A stretch of 64,000 nt of DNA from Streptomyces katrae (GTDB taxonomy: Bacteria > Actinomycetota > Actinomycetes > Streptomycetales > Streptomycetaceae): NCBI RefSeq assembly GCF_000717655.1, contig NZ_JNZY01000002.1, positions 124,001-188,000 of the forward strand, given 5' to 3'. The position numbers and the translations under genes are program-made. The notes beneath the pieces are model-generated. The model worked only from the letters and a program-made list of their open reading frames with translations. It searched no databases and had not been told where the DNA came from. Positions 55,189 to 64,000 of the stretch are shown piece after piece. Numbering within the stretch: position 1 is the stretch's first letter; the number at the start of each line of letters is the position of its first letter.

Positions 55189-56217
55189 ATGGCACAGGCG
55201 TACATGACGGAGACGGGGAACGGCGGCTCGGAGCCCGAGCCCTCCGGATCCCGCCTCCGGCGCCGGCTGGCCGGGCTGCGCAGAGACCGGGGCATCTGGC
55301 GGCGCGGGATCGTGACCGCGGCCCTGGCCGCCCTGGTCTCGCTGGTCATGATCTTCCACGCCGAGCTGCCGAACGACGTGGGCAACCTCGGCAGCCTCAC
55401 CGAGACCTTCCTGCCCTGGCTGGGCCTGGCCGTGCCGCTGCTGCTCGTCGCCGCCGTGATCCGCAAGTCGGCGACCGCGCTGATCGCGATACTGCTGACG
55501 GCTGTCGTATGGGTGAACCTGTTCGGCAGCCTGGTCCTCGACAAGTCCGGCTCCGGCGGCAACCTGATGGTCGCCACGCACAACGTCGACGCCGACAACC
55601 CCGACCCGCGCGGCACCGCCGCCCGGGTCGCGAAGTCCGGGGCCGACGTCCTGGCCCTGACCGAGCTCAAGGGCGGCGTCGTCCCCGTCTACGAGGAGGC
55701 CCTGGCGGGTACGTACAAGTACCACTCCGTCGAGGGCACGGTCGGAGTGTGGAGCAAGTACCCGCTGAGCGCCAGCTCGCCCGTCGACATCAAGATGGGC
55801 TGGACCCGCGCCATGCGCACCACCGTGGCCAGCCCGTACGGCCAGATCGCCGTCTTCGCCGCCCACCTGCCCTCCGTCCGGGTCAAGCTCAACGCCGGCT
55901 TCACCGCCAACCAGCGCGACAACAGCGCCGGGGCCCTGGGCGCTGCGCTCGCCGCCGAACCGCTGAAGAAGGTCATCCTGCTCGGCGACCTCAACGGCAC
56001 CATGAACGACCGCTCCCTGTCCGAGGTCACCTCGCAGATGCGCTCCACGCAGGGCGCGGCGGGCGACGGCTTCGGCTTCAGCTGGCCGGCCCAGTTCCCG
56101 ATGGCCCGCATCGACCAGATCATGGTCCGCGGGATCACGCCGGAGGCCTCCTGGACCCTCCCGCGCACCGGCAGCGACCATCTGCCGGTCGCCGCGCGGA
56201 TGACGGTGAAGAAGTAG
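55189..56217 (+). CDS. Membrane-anchored endonuclease/exonuclease/phosphatase family protein
   Basis: 342 residues. Three hydrophobic segments (about 37-55, 66-85 and 88-107) hold the C-terminal EEP domain outside. The domain has MVATHNVDADN, LALTELKGG with the catalytic Glu, LLGDLNGTMND and the final GSDHLPVAA with Asp-His. Substrate may be a phospholipid, nucleic acid or sugar phosphate. A bidirectional terminator follows. Confidence 0.9.
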   Translation: MAQAYMTETGNGGSEPEPSGSRLRRRLAGLRRDRGIWRRGIVTAALAALVSLVMIFHAELPNDVGNLGSLTETFLPWLGLAVPLLLVAAVIRKSATALIAILLTAVVWVNLFGSLVLDKSGSGGNLMVATHNVDADNPDPRGTAARVAKSGADVLALTELKGGVVPVYEEALAGTYKYHSVEGTVGVWSKYPLSASSPVDIKMGWTRAMRTTVASPYGQIAVFAAHLPSVRVKLNAGFTANQRDNSAGALGAALAAEPLKKVILLGDLNGTMNDRSLSEVTSQMRSTQGAAGDGFGFSWPAQFPMARIDQIMVRGITPEASWTLPRTGSDHLPVAARMTVKK

Positions 56218-56241
56218 GCCCGCAGTCCGCACTGGTTTCGA

Positions 56242-56275
56242 AAGGGGCCTCACCGCATCGGCGGTGAGGCCCCTT
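56242..56275. terminator. Bidirectional terminator, 15-bp perfect stem
   Basis: AAGGGGCCTCACCGC and GCGGTGAGGCCCCTT flank a 4-base loop, between the convergent EEP and nadE genes. Confidence 0.85.
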
Positions 56276-56297
56276 GTCCGAGCGGAGCCCGCAGCGG

Positions 56298-58052
56298 CTA
56301 CGCCCGTTCGCGCCAGCCGTTCGTGATGGGCAGCCGGCGGTCCTTGCCGAAGCCCTTCGCGGAGATCTTCGTGCCCGGCGGGTACTGGCGGCGCTTGTAC
56401 TCCGCCGTGTCCACCATCCGCAGCGTCCTGGCGACCAGCTCGCGGTCGAATCCGGCCGCGACGATCGCCTCCAGGCCCTGGTCGCGGTCCACGTACAGCG
56501 CCAGGATCGCGTCCAGCACCGGGTAGTCCGGCAGCGAGTCCGTGTCCACCTGGCCCGGGCGCAGTTCGGCGCTCGGCGGCTTCACGATGGAGTTCTCCGG
56601 GATCGGCGGGGTCTCGCCGCGCTCGGCCGCGGCCCGGTTGCGGTACTGCGCGAGCCGGAACACGTCCGACTTGTAGACGTCCTTGATCGGGCCGTACGCG
56701 CCCACCGAGTCGCCGTACAGGGTGGAGTAGCCGACGGCCAGCTCCGACTTGTTGCCCGGGGCCAGCACGATGTGGCCCTCCTGGTTGGACACCGCCATCA
56801 GCATCGTGCCGCGCAGCCGGGACTGGAGGTTCTCCTCCGCCAGGCCGGTCAGGCCGAGCGAGCCCATGTACGCGTCGAACATCGGCTCGATCGGCACCGT
56901 ACGGAAGTTCAGGCCGGTCCGGTCGGCCAGATCGGCCGCATCGCCCTTGGAGTGGTCCGAGGAGTACTTCGAGGGCATCGAGATGCCGTACACGTTCTGC
57001 GCGCCGATCGCGTCGCAGGCGATGGCCGCGACCAGCGCGGAGTCGATGCCGCCGGAGAGCCCGATCAGGACGGAGCGGAACCCGTTCTTCTTGACGTACG
57101 CGCGCAGGCCCACGACCAGCGCGTCGTAGACCTCCTCGTCGTCGTCGAGGCGGTCGGCGTAGCCGCCGGTGACCACCGGCTCGTACGGCTCCACCGGCTC
57201 CTCGGAGAGGACCACGCGGTCGATCCGCAGGCCGTCGTCGACCACGCCCTCGGGCGCGTCGGCCCGCGCCGCGGGCAGGTCGAGGTCCACGAGGACGCAG
57301 CCCTCGGAGAACTGCGGGGCGCGCGCGATGACCTCGCCGCCGGCGTCGACGACGATCGAGTCGCCGTCGAAGACCAGCTCGTCCTGGCCGCCGATCATCG
57401 CCAGGTAGGCGAGGGTGCAGCCGGCCTCCTGGGCGCGCTTCTGGACCAGTTCGAGACGCAGGTCGTCCTTGTTGCGCTCGTACGGGGAGGCGTTGACGGA
57501 GATCAGCAGGCCGGCCCCGGCGGAGCGGGTGGCCGGGACGCGGCCGCCCTCCTGCCAGAGGTCCTCGCAGATCGCCAGGGCCACGTCGACGCCGCGCACC
57601 CGGATCACCGGCTGGGTGTCGCCCGGCACGAAGTACCGGAACTCGTCGAACACGCCGTAGTTGGGGAGGTGGTGCTTGGCGAAACGGAGGGCGACCTTCC
57701 CGCCGTAGAGCACGGCGGCCGCGTTCTCCGGGGATCCGGCGGGGCGGCCGAGCCGCGGGGCGGCCTTCCCGGAGCGGTCGAGGTAGCCGACGACGACCGG
57801 CAGTTCGCCGAAGCCCTCGACGGCGAGCCGCTCCGCGAGTTCGCGCAGCGCGGTGCGGGAGGCCTCGACGAAGGAGCCGCGCAGGGCGAGGTCCTCGACG
57901 GGGTACCCGGTCAGCATCATCTCCGGGAACGCCACCAGGTGGGCGCCCTGCTCGGCGGAGTGCCGGGTCCAGTGGACGACCGAGTCGGCGTTGGCGGCGA
58001 GGTTGCCGACCTGCGAGTCGATCTGATTCAGAGCGAGGCGAAGTTGAGGCAC
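56298..58052 (-). CDS. nadE: Glutamine-dependent NAD+ synthetase
   Basis: 584 residues in two domains. The N-terminal nitrilase-type glutaminase has Glu in FPEMMLTGYP, Lys in FAKHHLPNYG and the nucleophilic Cys in LAICEDLWQ. The C-terminal synthetase has the P-loop LSGGIDSAL and APGNKSELAVGY. It amidates deamido-NAD, the last step of NAD synthesis. GTG 58052 lies 7 bases after TAGACT (58060-58065, minus strand); leaderless. Confidence 0.95.
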   Translation of the reverse strand: MPQLRLALNQIDSQVGNLAANADSVVHWTRHSAEQGAHLVAFPEMMLTGYPVEDLALRGSFVEASRTALRELAERLAVEGFGELPVVVGYLDRSGKAAPRLGRPAGSPENAAAVLYGGKVALRFAKHHLPNYGVFDEFRYFVPGDTQPVIRVRGVDVALAICEDLWQEGGRVPATRSAGAGLLISVNASPYERNKDDLRLELVQKRAQEAGCTLAYLAMIGGQDELVFDGDSIVVDAGGEVIARAPQFSEGCVLVDLDLPAARADAPEGVVDDGLRIDRVVLSEEPVEPYEPVVTGGYADRLDDDEEVYDALVVGLRAYVKKNGFRSVLIGLSGGIDSALVAAIACDAIGAQNVYGISMPSKYSSDHSKGDAADLADRTGLNFRTVPIEPMFDAYMGSLGLTGLAEENLQSRLRGTMLMAVSNQEGHIVLAPGNKSELAVGYSTLYGDSVGAYGPIKDVYKSDVFRLAQYRNRAAAERGETPPIPENSIVKPPSAELRPGQVDTDSLPDYPVLDAILALYVDRDQGLEAIVAAGFDRELVARTLRMVDTAEYKRRQYPPGTKISAKGFGKDRRLPITNGWRERA

Positions 58053-58116
58053 GGGACCCAGTCTAATCGTCTTTCTGACGCGATGTCCTGGGCCCCGCAC
58101 TTCTCGTGCGCTTCCG

Positions 58117-59352
58117 TCAGCCGATCGAGCCGCTGAACTTCGCGTTGGGCATCATGATTCCGGGCGAGATGTCGGCGCTGATGCGCTCGGTGCCCTCGGG
58201 CACCTCGAAGGCCACGACCCCGCTGGCGGACTCGCCCGGCAGGATGTCGCCCTTGATCATCTTCGGGACGTCACCGTCGAAGACGAGCTTGGCGGTCATC
58301 CCCTTCTCGTCGCGGACGTTGGGCATCGCATAGATGACGTTGTGCGCGGCGGACGAGCCGTTGGTGATGGTGAGCGTCATCTCCACCGCGTTGCCCACCT
58401 GGGAGTACTTGCTCTTCGTGACGTACTTCTTCGGCGTCGAGAGGGTCACCTTGATGCCGTTCGGGTACGTGTACGTCTCGCCGAACGGCAGCGGGGTCGT
58501 CATGCCGGGAACCTGCGAAGGCGAAGGCATGGGCGAGGCCTTCGGGATCGGCGGCGTGCTGCGGCGGAGGTCGGCCGGGGGGTCCCAGTCGTCGTCGAGA
58601 CGGTCGCCGGCCCGTTCGATGACGACGCCGGTGAGGAGGAAGCCGCCGACGGAGGCGCCGAAGCCCAGTACGGCGAGCACGGTGCCCACGACGGCCATCG
58701 TCTTGCGGCCGGCGCCGTCCGAGGCGCGGACGAGGGCGCCGATGCCGATGCCGATGCCGATCACGGCGAGGAGGGAGCCCAGCCAGAACACGAACGGGAT
58801 GAGCCCGACGACCACGGCGGCGATGCCGATGACGAGGGCGGCGACGGCGAGGCCGTTGGCGGCGGTGGAGGGGGCGGGCGTGCCCCAGGGGTTGCCGGGG
58901 CCGGCGCCGGGGCCGGCGTGGGCACCCCAGGGGTTGCCGGGCGGCACGGGGGCGCCGAACGAGGGGGCCGGGGGAGCCGCGTACCGGGGCGCGGCCGGCG
59001 GCGCGAAGGCATCGGTGGGCGCGGGCGGCGCGAAGGCGTCGACGGGCGCGGGCGCGGGCGCGGGCTGCGGTGCGGGGGCCGACACGGGAGCCGGCACGGG
59101 CTCGGGCTGCGGTTCGGGCGTCGGCTCGGGCGCGGGGGCCGGCTCGGGCCGGGCTTCGGGGTCGGGCGCCGGCGTCGGCGCGGGCTCCGGGCCCGGTTCC
59201 GGCGTCGGCTCCGGCACCGGGGACTTCTGGAGCGACAGCGGCTGCGCCGGCTCGGGCGCGGAGGGCGCCGGGGCCGGCTCCGGTATGGGCGTGCCCGCGG
59301 GCTCCGTCGGCGGACCGGACGGGGCGCTGGGCGGGTTCGGGGGCGTGCTCAT
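58117..59352 (-). CDS. Pro-rich membrane protein with DUF4190-like helices and DUF4352-like outer domain
   Basis: 411 residues. A long Pro/Glu/Ala region (about 1-165, many P-E-P and A-P-A units) is followed by two membrane helices (about 170-230, ALVIGIAAVVVGLIPFVFW and AVVGTVLAVLGFG) and a C-terminal domain (about 290-411) with EMTLTITNGSSAAHNV that resembles DUF4352 telokin-like folds. The N-terminal part is cytoplasmic or wall-spanning depending on topology. Function unknown. Confidence 0.82.
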   Translation of the reverse strand: MSTPPNPPSAPSGPPTEPAGTPIPEPAPAPSAPEPAQPLSLQKSPVPEPTPEPGPEPAPTPAPDPEARPEPAPAPEPTPEPQPEPVPAPVSAPAPQPAPAPAPVDAFAPPAPTDAFAPPAAPRYAAPPAPSFGAPVPPGNPWGAHAGPGAGPGNPWGTPAPSTAANGLAVAALVIGIAAVVVGLIPFVFWLGSLLAVIGIGIGIGALVRASDGAGRKTMAVVGTVLAVLGFGASVGGFLLTGVVIERAGDRLDDDWDPPADLRRSTPPIPKASPMPSPSQVPGMTTPLPFGETYTYPNGIKVTLSTPKKYVTKSKYSQVGNAVEMTLTITNGSSAAHNVIYAMPNVRDEKGMTAKLVFDGDVPKMIKGDILPGESASGVVAFEVPEGTERISADISPGIMMPNAKFSGSIG

Positions 59353-59476
59353 ACCTGGCGGAAGTCCTCACGGGGGGTGGTGTGCGCGGTGATCACCAAG
59401 CCTGCCATGCGCCCCGTAGAGCTCCAAGGGGGTTTGGCCCCCGGCCCGCAGGCCGGGAGCCGCACCCCGCGGAGGG

Positions 59477-61102
59477 CTACCGCCGGTACCCCAGTACCGT
59501 CATCATCCCGGCCTCCGCGTGGTAGACGTTGTGGCAATGCACCATCCACAGGCCGGGGTTGTCGGCGTCGAAGTCGACCGTCAGCGTCCTGTCCGGCAGG
59601 ATCAGCGCGGTGTCCTTGCGCGCGCCGCCCCGGCCGCCGCCGAGCGCGAAGGTGTGCCCGTGCACGTGTAGCGGGTGCCACATCGTCGTCGAGTTGTCGA
59701 ACTCCAGCCGGACCCGCTCGCCGGCCTTCACCGGATGCCGCTGGTCGGCCGTGTACGGCTTGCCGTCGAAGGCCCAGTCGTACTTCTCCATCCCCCCGGT
59801 CAGCTTGATCCCGATCGTGCGGTCCGGCTCGCGCGGCGCGAGTGCGGCGGGCTCCGCGGCACGCAGCCGGTCCGCCGTCAGCGGCTTCCCGGCCAGCTCG
59901 GCGGGCCGGGTCGCGGCGGTGGGCGCCGCCCCCGCCCCCGTGCGCAGCAGGGCGAGCGCGGACGCCGGCCCGCCCTTGCCCTCCTTGCCCTCGGCGAGCG
60001 CGGTGAGCGGGAACACCCCGTCCTGCGCGGTGACCAGTACGTCGTACCGCTCGCCCATGCCGAGCAGCAGGGAGCCGGTCTTCGCGTGCTCCACCGGATA
60101 GCCGTCGGTGTGGGTGACCGTCAGTTCGTGGCCGCCGAGGGCGATCCGGAAGGCGGTGTCCCCGCCCGCATTGACGATCCGCAGCCGGATCCGGTCGCCG
60201 GGCCTGGCCGTGAAGACCGACGGGTCCTGCGCCGTACGCCCGTTGACCAGGTAGTGCGGGTACGCGACATCGCCCGGGTCCTTGCCGAGGACGTCGCTCT
60301 CCCCGCCCATGAGCAGGCGCGAGGGTCCGGCGCCGGGCGGGGTCTGCGGGGCCGCGCCGCCGTGGCCGGCGTGCCCGCCGCCCGACTGCATGTCCATGCC
60401 CTTGCGGAGCTCGGCCAGGACCGCGTCGGGGGTGGAGCCGTCGACTCCGTCGACCCAGTCGTCCAGGACCACCACCCACTCCTTGTCGTACGAGAGGGGC
60501 TCCTTCGGGTCCTCGACGATGAGCGGGGCGTAGAGGCCGCGGTCCTGCTGGACGCCCGAGTGCGGGTGGAACCAGTACGTCCCCGGGTCCGGGACGGCGA
60601 ACCGGTACGTGAAGGACCCGCCCGGCGCGATGTCCCGCTGGGTCAGGCCCGGGACCCCGTCCATGTCGTTGCGCAGGGCGAGGCCGTGCCAGTGCAGGGA
60701 GGTGGCCTGCGGGAGGTTGTTGGCCAGGGTCAGGGCGAGGGTGTCGCCCGCGGTGACCCTGACCTCCTGGCCGGGCAGCCGGTCCCCGTACGCCCACGAG
60801 CGGACGGTGAGGCCGCCGCCGAGGTCGAGAGGGGTGGCGGTGGCGGTCAGCTTGACCTCGGAGACCGGCCCGGTGGCCTTGCGGGCGGCCTCGGCGGCCT
60901 GGACCTCGGGCCCGGCGGGGTCGACGTAACCGCCCGGCGCGGAGGCGGAGGAACCGCCGTGGTTCATGGAGCCGTGGTCCGGGCCGGCGCCGTCGGAGCC
61001 GTCGGAGCAGGCGGCGAGCAGCGCCGAACCGGCGAGGGCGGCGGAGGCGCCGAGAACGGCGCGGCGGGTGGGGTGGGCGGGACGGCTGGGAAGAGCGCGC
61101 AT
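59477..61102 (-). CDS. Multicopper oxidase
   Basis: 541 residues. A twin-arginine signal (TRRAVLGASAALAGSALLAAC) that also ends in a lipobox-like LLAAC. Copper motifs are complete: HWHGLALRNDMDG, WFHPHSG, HPLHVHGHTF and MVHCHNVYHAEAGMM, giving type 1, 2 and 3 sites. A His/Met-rich insert (MDMQSGGGHAGHGG) suggests copper handling. It probably oxidises Cu(I) or phenolics outside the cell. ATG 61102 follows GAGGTG; 112 bases separate it from the DUF6153 gene upstream. Confidence 0.93.
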   Translation of the reverse strand: MRALPSRPAHPTRRAVLGASAALAGSALLAACSDGSDGAGPDHGSMNHGGSSASAPGGYVDPAGPEVQAAEAARKATGPVSEVKLTATATPLDLGGGLTVRSWAYGDRLPGQEVRVTAGDTLALTLANNLPQATSLHWHGLALRNDMDGVPGLTQRDIAPGGSFTYRFAVPDPGTYWFHPHSGVQQDRGLYAPLIVEDPKEPLSYDKEWVVVLDDWVDGVDGSTPDAVLAELRKGMDMQSGGGHAGHGGAAPQTPPGAGPSRLLMGGESDVLGKDPGDVAYPHYLVNGRTAQDPSVFTARPGDRIRLRIVNAGGDTAFRIALGGHELTVTHTDGYPVEHAKTGSLLLGMGERYDVLVTAQDGVFPLTALAEGKEGKGGPASALALLRTGAGAAPTAATRPAELAGKPLTADRLRAAEPAALAPREPDRTIGIKLTGGMEKYDWAFDGKPYTADQRHPVKAGERVRLEFDNSTTMWHPLHVHGHTFALGGGRGGARKDTALILPDRTLTVDFDADNPGLWMVHCHNVYHAEAGMMTVLGYRR

Positions 61103-61214
61103 GGAAGCACCTCGTGGTGTGGTCGTACGAGCGGATGGGCGCCGTCTGCTGCCGCCGGCCGGGCCCTGCACGCGGGGCGCGTGCGGGCATGCGGGGGCGG
61201 CAGCCGGCCCGTCG

Positions 61215-61763
61215 CTATACGCGCAGTACCGCCAGCCGGGTGAGGAGCTCGCGGGGCGACGGCGGGTCGGGCCCGCCGGACCGGCCCGGCCCGCGGGCCG
61301 CGCCCCCGAGCGGCGCGGCGTCGCGGAGGCCGGCCGGTCCGGCGCCCAGGATCAGCAGGGTGAGCCCGCCGAGTACGGCCAGGCACACCGACATGGGGTC
61401 CGTGCCGGAGCCGGGCGGCGGGGCTTCGGCGGCGGGCCCCGGGTCGTGGGAGGCGTGCGTCGGGACGGTGGCGGAGACCGTGCCCGTGCCAGTGCCAGTG
61501 CCAGTGCCAGTGCCAGTGCCCGCGCCCGTGGCCGGGTGCGCGCTCGTGCCCGTCAGGCCGGCCGACGCGTGGCCAGGCGTGTGGTCGGCGGCCCGCCCGG
61601 CCGAGGCAACGGCGACGGCCGGAGCCGCGTCCTCCATGGTGTGGGACCGACTCGGATGGCCCAGGGTGTGCATGGTGACGATGCCCAGGAGCAGCGCAGC
61701 GAGCAGCAGCAGCCGGGGCCACCGGGCCGCTCGCCGGTCGGTGCGCAGGGCAGGGCGCGTCAT
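61215..61763 (-). CDS. DUF6153 membrane protein
   Basis: 182 residues. One N-terminal helix (about 17-34, LLLLAALLLGIVTMHTLGHP) and a second near 125-142 flank a His-containing, low-complexity loop with G-T repeats. Proteins of this kind often lie beside multicopper oxidases or copper genes. TAGGGT (61771-61776, minus strand) lies 7 bases before ATG 61763; leaderless. Confidence 0.8.
   Translation of the reverse strand: MTRPALRTDRRAARWPRLLLLAALLLGIVTMHTLGHPSRSHTMEDAAPAVAVASAGRAADHTPGHASAGLTGTSAHPATGAGTGTGTGTGTGTGTVSATVPTHASHDPGPAAEAPPPGSGTDPMSVCLAVLGGLTLLILGAGPAGLRDAAPLGGAARGPGRSGGPDPPSPRELLTRLAVLRV
61486..61521. repeat. Hexanucleotide tandem repeat inside the DUF6153 gene
   Basis: Five copies of GTGCCA plus a partial one, coding on the minus strand for alternating Gly-Thr. 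Same class of repeat as the one at 437-496. Confidence 0.85.
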
Positions 61764-61834
61764 GGGCGGAACCCTACCCCGGGTGGGTATCTGATCGTAG
61801 GACCGGGTCCGCCGTGTTGAGGATGATGCGCAGT

Positions 61835-62545
61835 ATGTCCACAAGAGCCGAAAAGGGGTCGTTCGCGAACAGTGCGTGGCCGGTCGCCCTCCTCATCGGC
61901 CTGGGCGCCGCCGCGTACACCGCCTGGGTGCTCGAGGTCGTCCTCTCGACCGGCCTGAACCCGATCGAGACGTACGTCAGCGAGCTCGCCGCCCAGGACC
62001 AGCCGCTCGGCGGCCTGTTCCGGGCCACCGACTTCACCGCCGGGGTGCTCGCCTTCGCGGGCGGCCTGCTGGCCCTGGCCGGGCTGCTGCGCCGCGACGG
62101 ATCCCGCCGCCCCTGGTCGGTCGCCGGCTGGGCCGGCATCACCCTCTTCGGCGCGGCCACCGCCGCCGATGCCTGGCTCCCGCTGAGCTGCACACCCACC
62201 GTGGACCCCGTGTGCGCGGCCCGGGAGACCGCCGGCCTGGTCCCGGCCACCCATCAGGCGCACGCCGTCAGCAGCAGCCTCGCCATGACCGGTGCCCTCG
62301 TCGGGATCGTCGTCCTCACCGTCGCCGCGCGCCGCTACCGCCGGCTCGCCCCGCTCGCCCGCTACGGGCCGGTCCTGGTCGGGCTGGAGCTGCTCGCCAC
62401 CGCCTGGACCCTGTCCGCCATCGCGCTGTTCACCGCCGGGCGCGGGACCTGGGCGCTCGGGGCCGGGCAGCGGCTGCAGGTGCTGTTCGTCGCGCTCTGG
62501 CTGGGCCTGCTCGCGTACTCGGTCCACAAGGAGCGCCGCACATGA
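61835..62545 (+). CDS. DUF998 membrane protein
   Basis: 236 residues with about six membrane helices. NPIETYVSELAAQDQPLGGLFRATDF is the DUF998 start pattern (ligand-like SELA). ATG 61835 has GAGGATGA about 9 bases upstream; ATG 61823 and 61826 are possible. Function unknown; coupled to the hydrolase gene (ATGA). Confidence 0.85.
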   Translation: MSTRAEKGSFANSAWPVALLIGLGAAAYTAWVLEVVLSTGLNPIETYVSELAAQDQPLGGLFRATDFTAGVLAFAGGLLALAGLLRRDGSRRPWSVAGWAGITLFGAATAADAWLPLSCTPTVDPVCAARETAGLVPATHQAHAVSSSLAMTGALVGIVVLTVAARRYRRLAPLARYGPVLVGLELLATAWTLSAIALFTAGRGTWALGAGQRLQVLFVALWLGLLAYSVHKERRT

Positions 62546-63513
62546 CACCGCGGACACCGCGTACGACCACGCACGGCACCGCCGCCGCCCCGACCGGCCG
62601 CTTCGTGCGCGTGGACGGCGTCCCGCTGCACGTCGTCGTGGAGGGGAGCGGGCCGCCCGTGGTGCTGAGCGCCGGGCTCGCCATGGCCTGGTTCGACTGG
62701 GCCCCCGTCGCCGCCCTGCTCGTCGCGCACGGCCGCACCGTGGTCCGCTTCGACCGTCCCGGGCACGGCCTGAGCGCCCCCGCCCCTGCCCCGGCGACCG
62801 CCGCCGGGGAGGCCCGCCGCATCGCCGGACTGCTCGACGCGCTCGGCCTGCCCGGCCCGGTCACCGTCGCCGGGCACTCTGTCGCGGGGTTCCACGCCGA
62901 GGCCTTCGCCCGCCTCTACCCCGAGCGCACCGCCGCCCTGGTCCTGGTCGACACCAGCATCGAGGAGGACCCCCGTACGATCTGGCCCGCCGGGCTGCGC
63001 ACCGCCGCCGCCCGCGTGCTCGGCCGGGCCCTGACCGCCACCGGACTGCCCGCCGCGTTCGGCCCGCTCGTCCGCCGCGCCGCCGTACGGGCCTCCCGCA
63101 CCGGCGGCTGCGACCGCTCCCTGCCTTCGGCGGGGGGACCCCCGGCCGCGCGGGACCTCGTACGCCGCTGCTACCGCACCAGCCGGGTCTGGCGCGGCGC
63201 CCTGCTGGAGAACTCCCGCTACTCCGACACCGCCGCCGAGGTCCTCGCGCTGCGGACCGGGCGCCCGCCGGGCGTGCCCGTCACCGTACTCACGGGGTAC
63301 GACGGCTCGGCCGGGCGGGGGGCCCTGCGCTGGTGCGAGCGCCAGGCGCGGCTGGCCGACCGGCTCGGCGCCCGCTTCGAGATCGCCGAACCCGCGGGGC
63401 ACCTGGTCATGCTGGACCGCCCGGGCCGGGTGGCACGGGCGATCCTGGACGCTGCTGCAAGGGGGACGGGCGGGGCAGGCCGGCCGGACCGGCCGGGTCA
63501 GCGCCTCGCGTAG
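62542..63513 (+). CDS. Alpha/beta hydrolase
   Basis: 323 residues. FDRPGHGLS, the nucleophile elbow GHSVAG with Ser, VLVDTSIEED and the C-terminal His in PAGHLVML complete the fold. Start overlaps the DUF998 stop. A short insert SLPSAGGPPAA (about 193-203) comes from a GC-rich palindrome of a kind scattered in Streptomyces DNA. The end overlaps the convergent CBS gene by 16 bases. Confidence 0.88.
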   Translation: MTPRTPRTTTHGTAAAPTGRFVRVDGVPLHVVVEGSGPPVVLSAGLAMAWFDWAPVAALLVAHGRTVVRFDRPGHGLSAPAPAPATAAGEARRIAGLLDALGLPGPVTVAGHSVAGFHAEAFARLYPERTAALVLVDTSIEEDPRTIWPAGLRTAAARVLGRALTATGLPAAFGPLVRRAAVRASRTGGCDRSLPSAGGPPAARDLVRRCYRTSRVWRGALLENSRYSDTAAEVLALRTGRPPGVPVTVLTGYDGSAGRGALRWCERQARLADRLGARFEIAEPAGHLVMLDRPGRVARAILDAAARGTGGAGRPDRPGQRLA

Positions 63514-63917
63514 ACCTTCTCCACGAAGCCCGCCAGCTGGTGCTCGTCGAGGTGCTGGGCCAGGTCGGCCTCGCTGATCATGCCGACCAGCTTCTTGTCC
63601 TTGATGACCGGGAGCCGCTTGATCCGGTGGCTCTCCATCTCGTCCAGCACGTCGGTGACGTCCGCGCCCGCGTCGATCCAGCGCGGGGTGCCCTTGGCGA
63701 TGTCACCGCAGGTCATCTCGGACGGGTTCAGCCCCTGGGCCACACAGTTCACGACGATGTCGCGGTCGGTGACGATGCCGCAGAGCCGCTCGGTGTCGTC
63801 GCTGATGGGCAGGGCGCCCACGTTGAGCCGGCTCATCAGCTGAGCGGCCTCGTCCAGAGTGGCGGTCGCCGGGATCCACTGGGCCCCGGGGTGCATGATG
63901 TCTGCCGCGGTGGTCAT
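63498..63917 (-). CDS. CBS-domain pair protein
   Basis: 139 residues: two CBS motifs (about 1-65 with CGIVTDRDIVV, and 68-130 with LVGMISEADLA). Such stand-alone pairs bind adenine nucleotides and often regulate partners or respond to stress, dormancy or oxygen. GGAGG lies 7 bases before the ATG. The 83 bases to the window end show no gene. Confidence 0.93.
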   Translation of the reverse strand: MTTAADIMHPGAQWIPATATLDEAAQLMSRLNVGALPISDDTERLCGIVTDRDIVVNCVAQGLNPSEMTCGDIAKGTPRWIDAGADVTDVLDEMESHRIKRLPVIKDKKLVGMISEADLAQHLDEHQLAGFVEKVYARR

Positions 63918-64000
63918 TGCTTACCTCCTGCGCATGCCGGTGCGGCCGGGCGCGGATGCGCCCGCCTCGGCGCCCTCGGGAGGCCGGTGGTGGGAGGGCC

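Noticed and set aside
63118..63150. Mobile palindrome inserted in the hydrolase gene
   Set aside because: Too short to prove insertion; the frame is kept, so only a note is given in the gene entry.

Overview
The window is chromosomal DNA of a Streptomyces or a close relative. Base composition is very GC-rich with strong third-position GC. Gene types typical of the genus are present: an XRE-DUF397 pair, SARP/BTAD regulator, DUF6153, DUF998, EfeUOB, LAxTG-anchored HtaA proteins and class A RNase P RNA. One gene carries the rare TTA codon. I saw no tRNA, rRNA, insertion sequence, prophage or CRISPR array, and no origin.

Left arm (1-8.4 kb) is a signalling block. It has a methyltransferase cut by the window edge, a Ser/Thr kinase, a lower-GC TTA-containing prenyl-synthase-like gene and an RsbW-type ATPase. 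A tightly coupled operon follows: XRE regulator, a DUF397 protein with a duplicated motif, and two more Ser/Thr kinases. The three kinases are paralogues sharing a single membrane helix and a four-cysteine outer domain.

8.4-16.0 kb is a sterol/acyl-CoA side-chain type beta-oxidation locus in two transcription units: fused acyl-CoA dehydrogenase plus SCP-x-like thiolase, and MaoC hydratase plus zinc alcohol dehydrogenase plus SDR. Both units have boxes matching the KstR consensus TNNAACNNGTTNNA. A YcxB-like membrane protein and a degenerate stand-alone receiver lie between them.

16-33.5 kb is mostly housekeeping: an HTH/membrane-protein operon with twin operators, ROK regulator, Nif3-like protein, zinc-ribbon protein (apparent CTG start), RNase H/phosphatase fusion, YefM-YoeB, rnpB, a deletion scar joining broken MerR and AraC genes, RNB ribonuclease, YaaA, prim-pol-like protein, TetR with divergent DDAH, Rsm22-like methyltransferase, Bcr/CflA exporter, SDR and PhzF.

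33.5-44.7 kb is an iron and heme island. EfeUOB imports free iron, HmuTUV imports heme, two HtaA-domain surface proteins probably collect heme, and heme oxygenase opens the ring. Three IdeR/DmdR-like iron boxes sit in front of the island's transcription units.

44.8-64 kb holds map, npdG, a site-2 protease, a SARP/BTAD-NB-ARC regulator broken by an internal deletion, and a DrrAB-type ABC exporter. Six heptamers at exact 11-bp spacing, the layout of SARP operators, lie in front of the exporter. Then come panB, a membrane EEP hydrolase, nadE, a multicopper oxidase/DUF6153 pair, a DUF998/hydrolase pair and a CBS protein. At least eleven genes have a TANNNT -10 box 6-8 bases before the start codon and no ribosome site, so they are probably read from leaderless mRNA.
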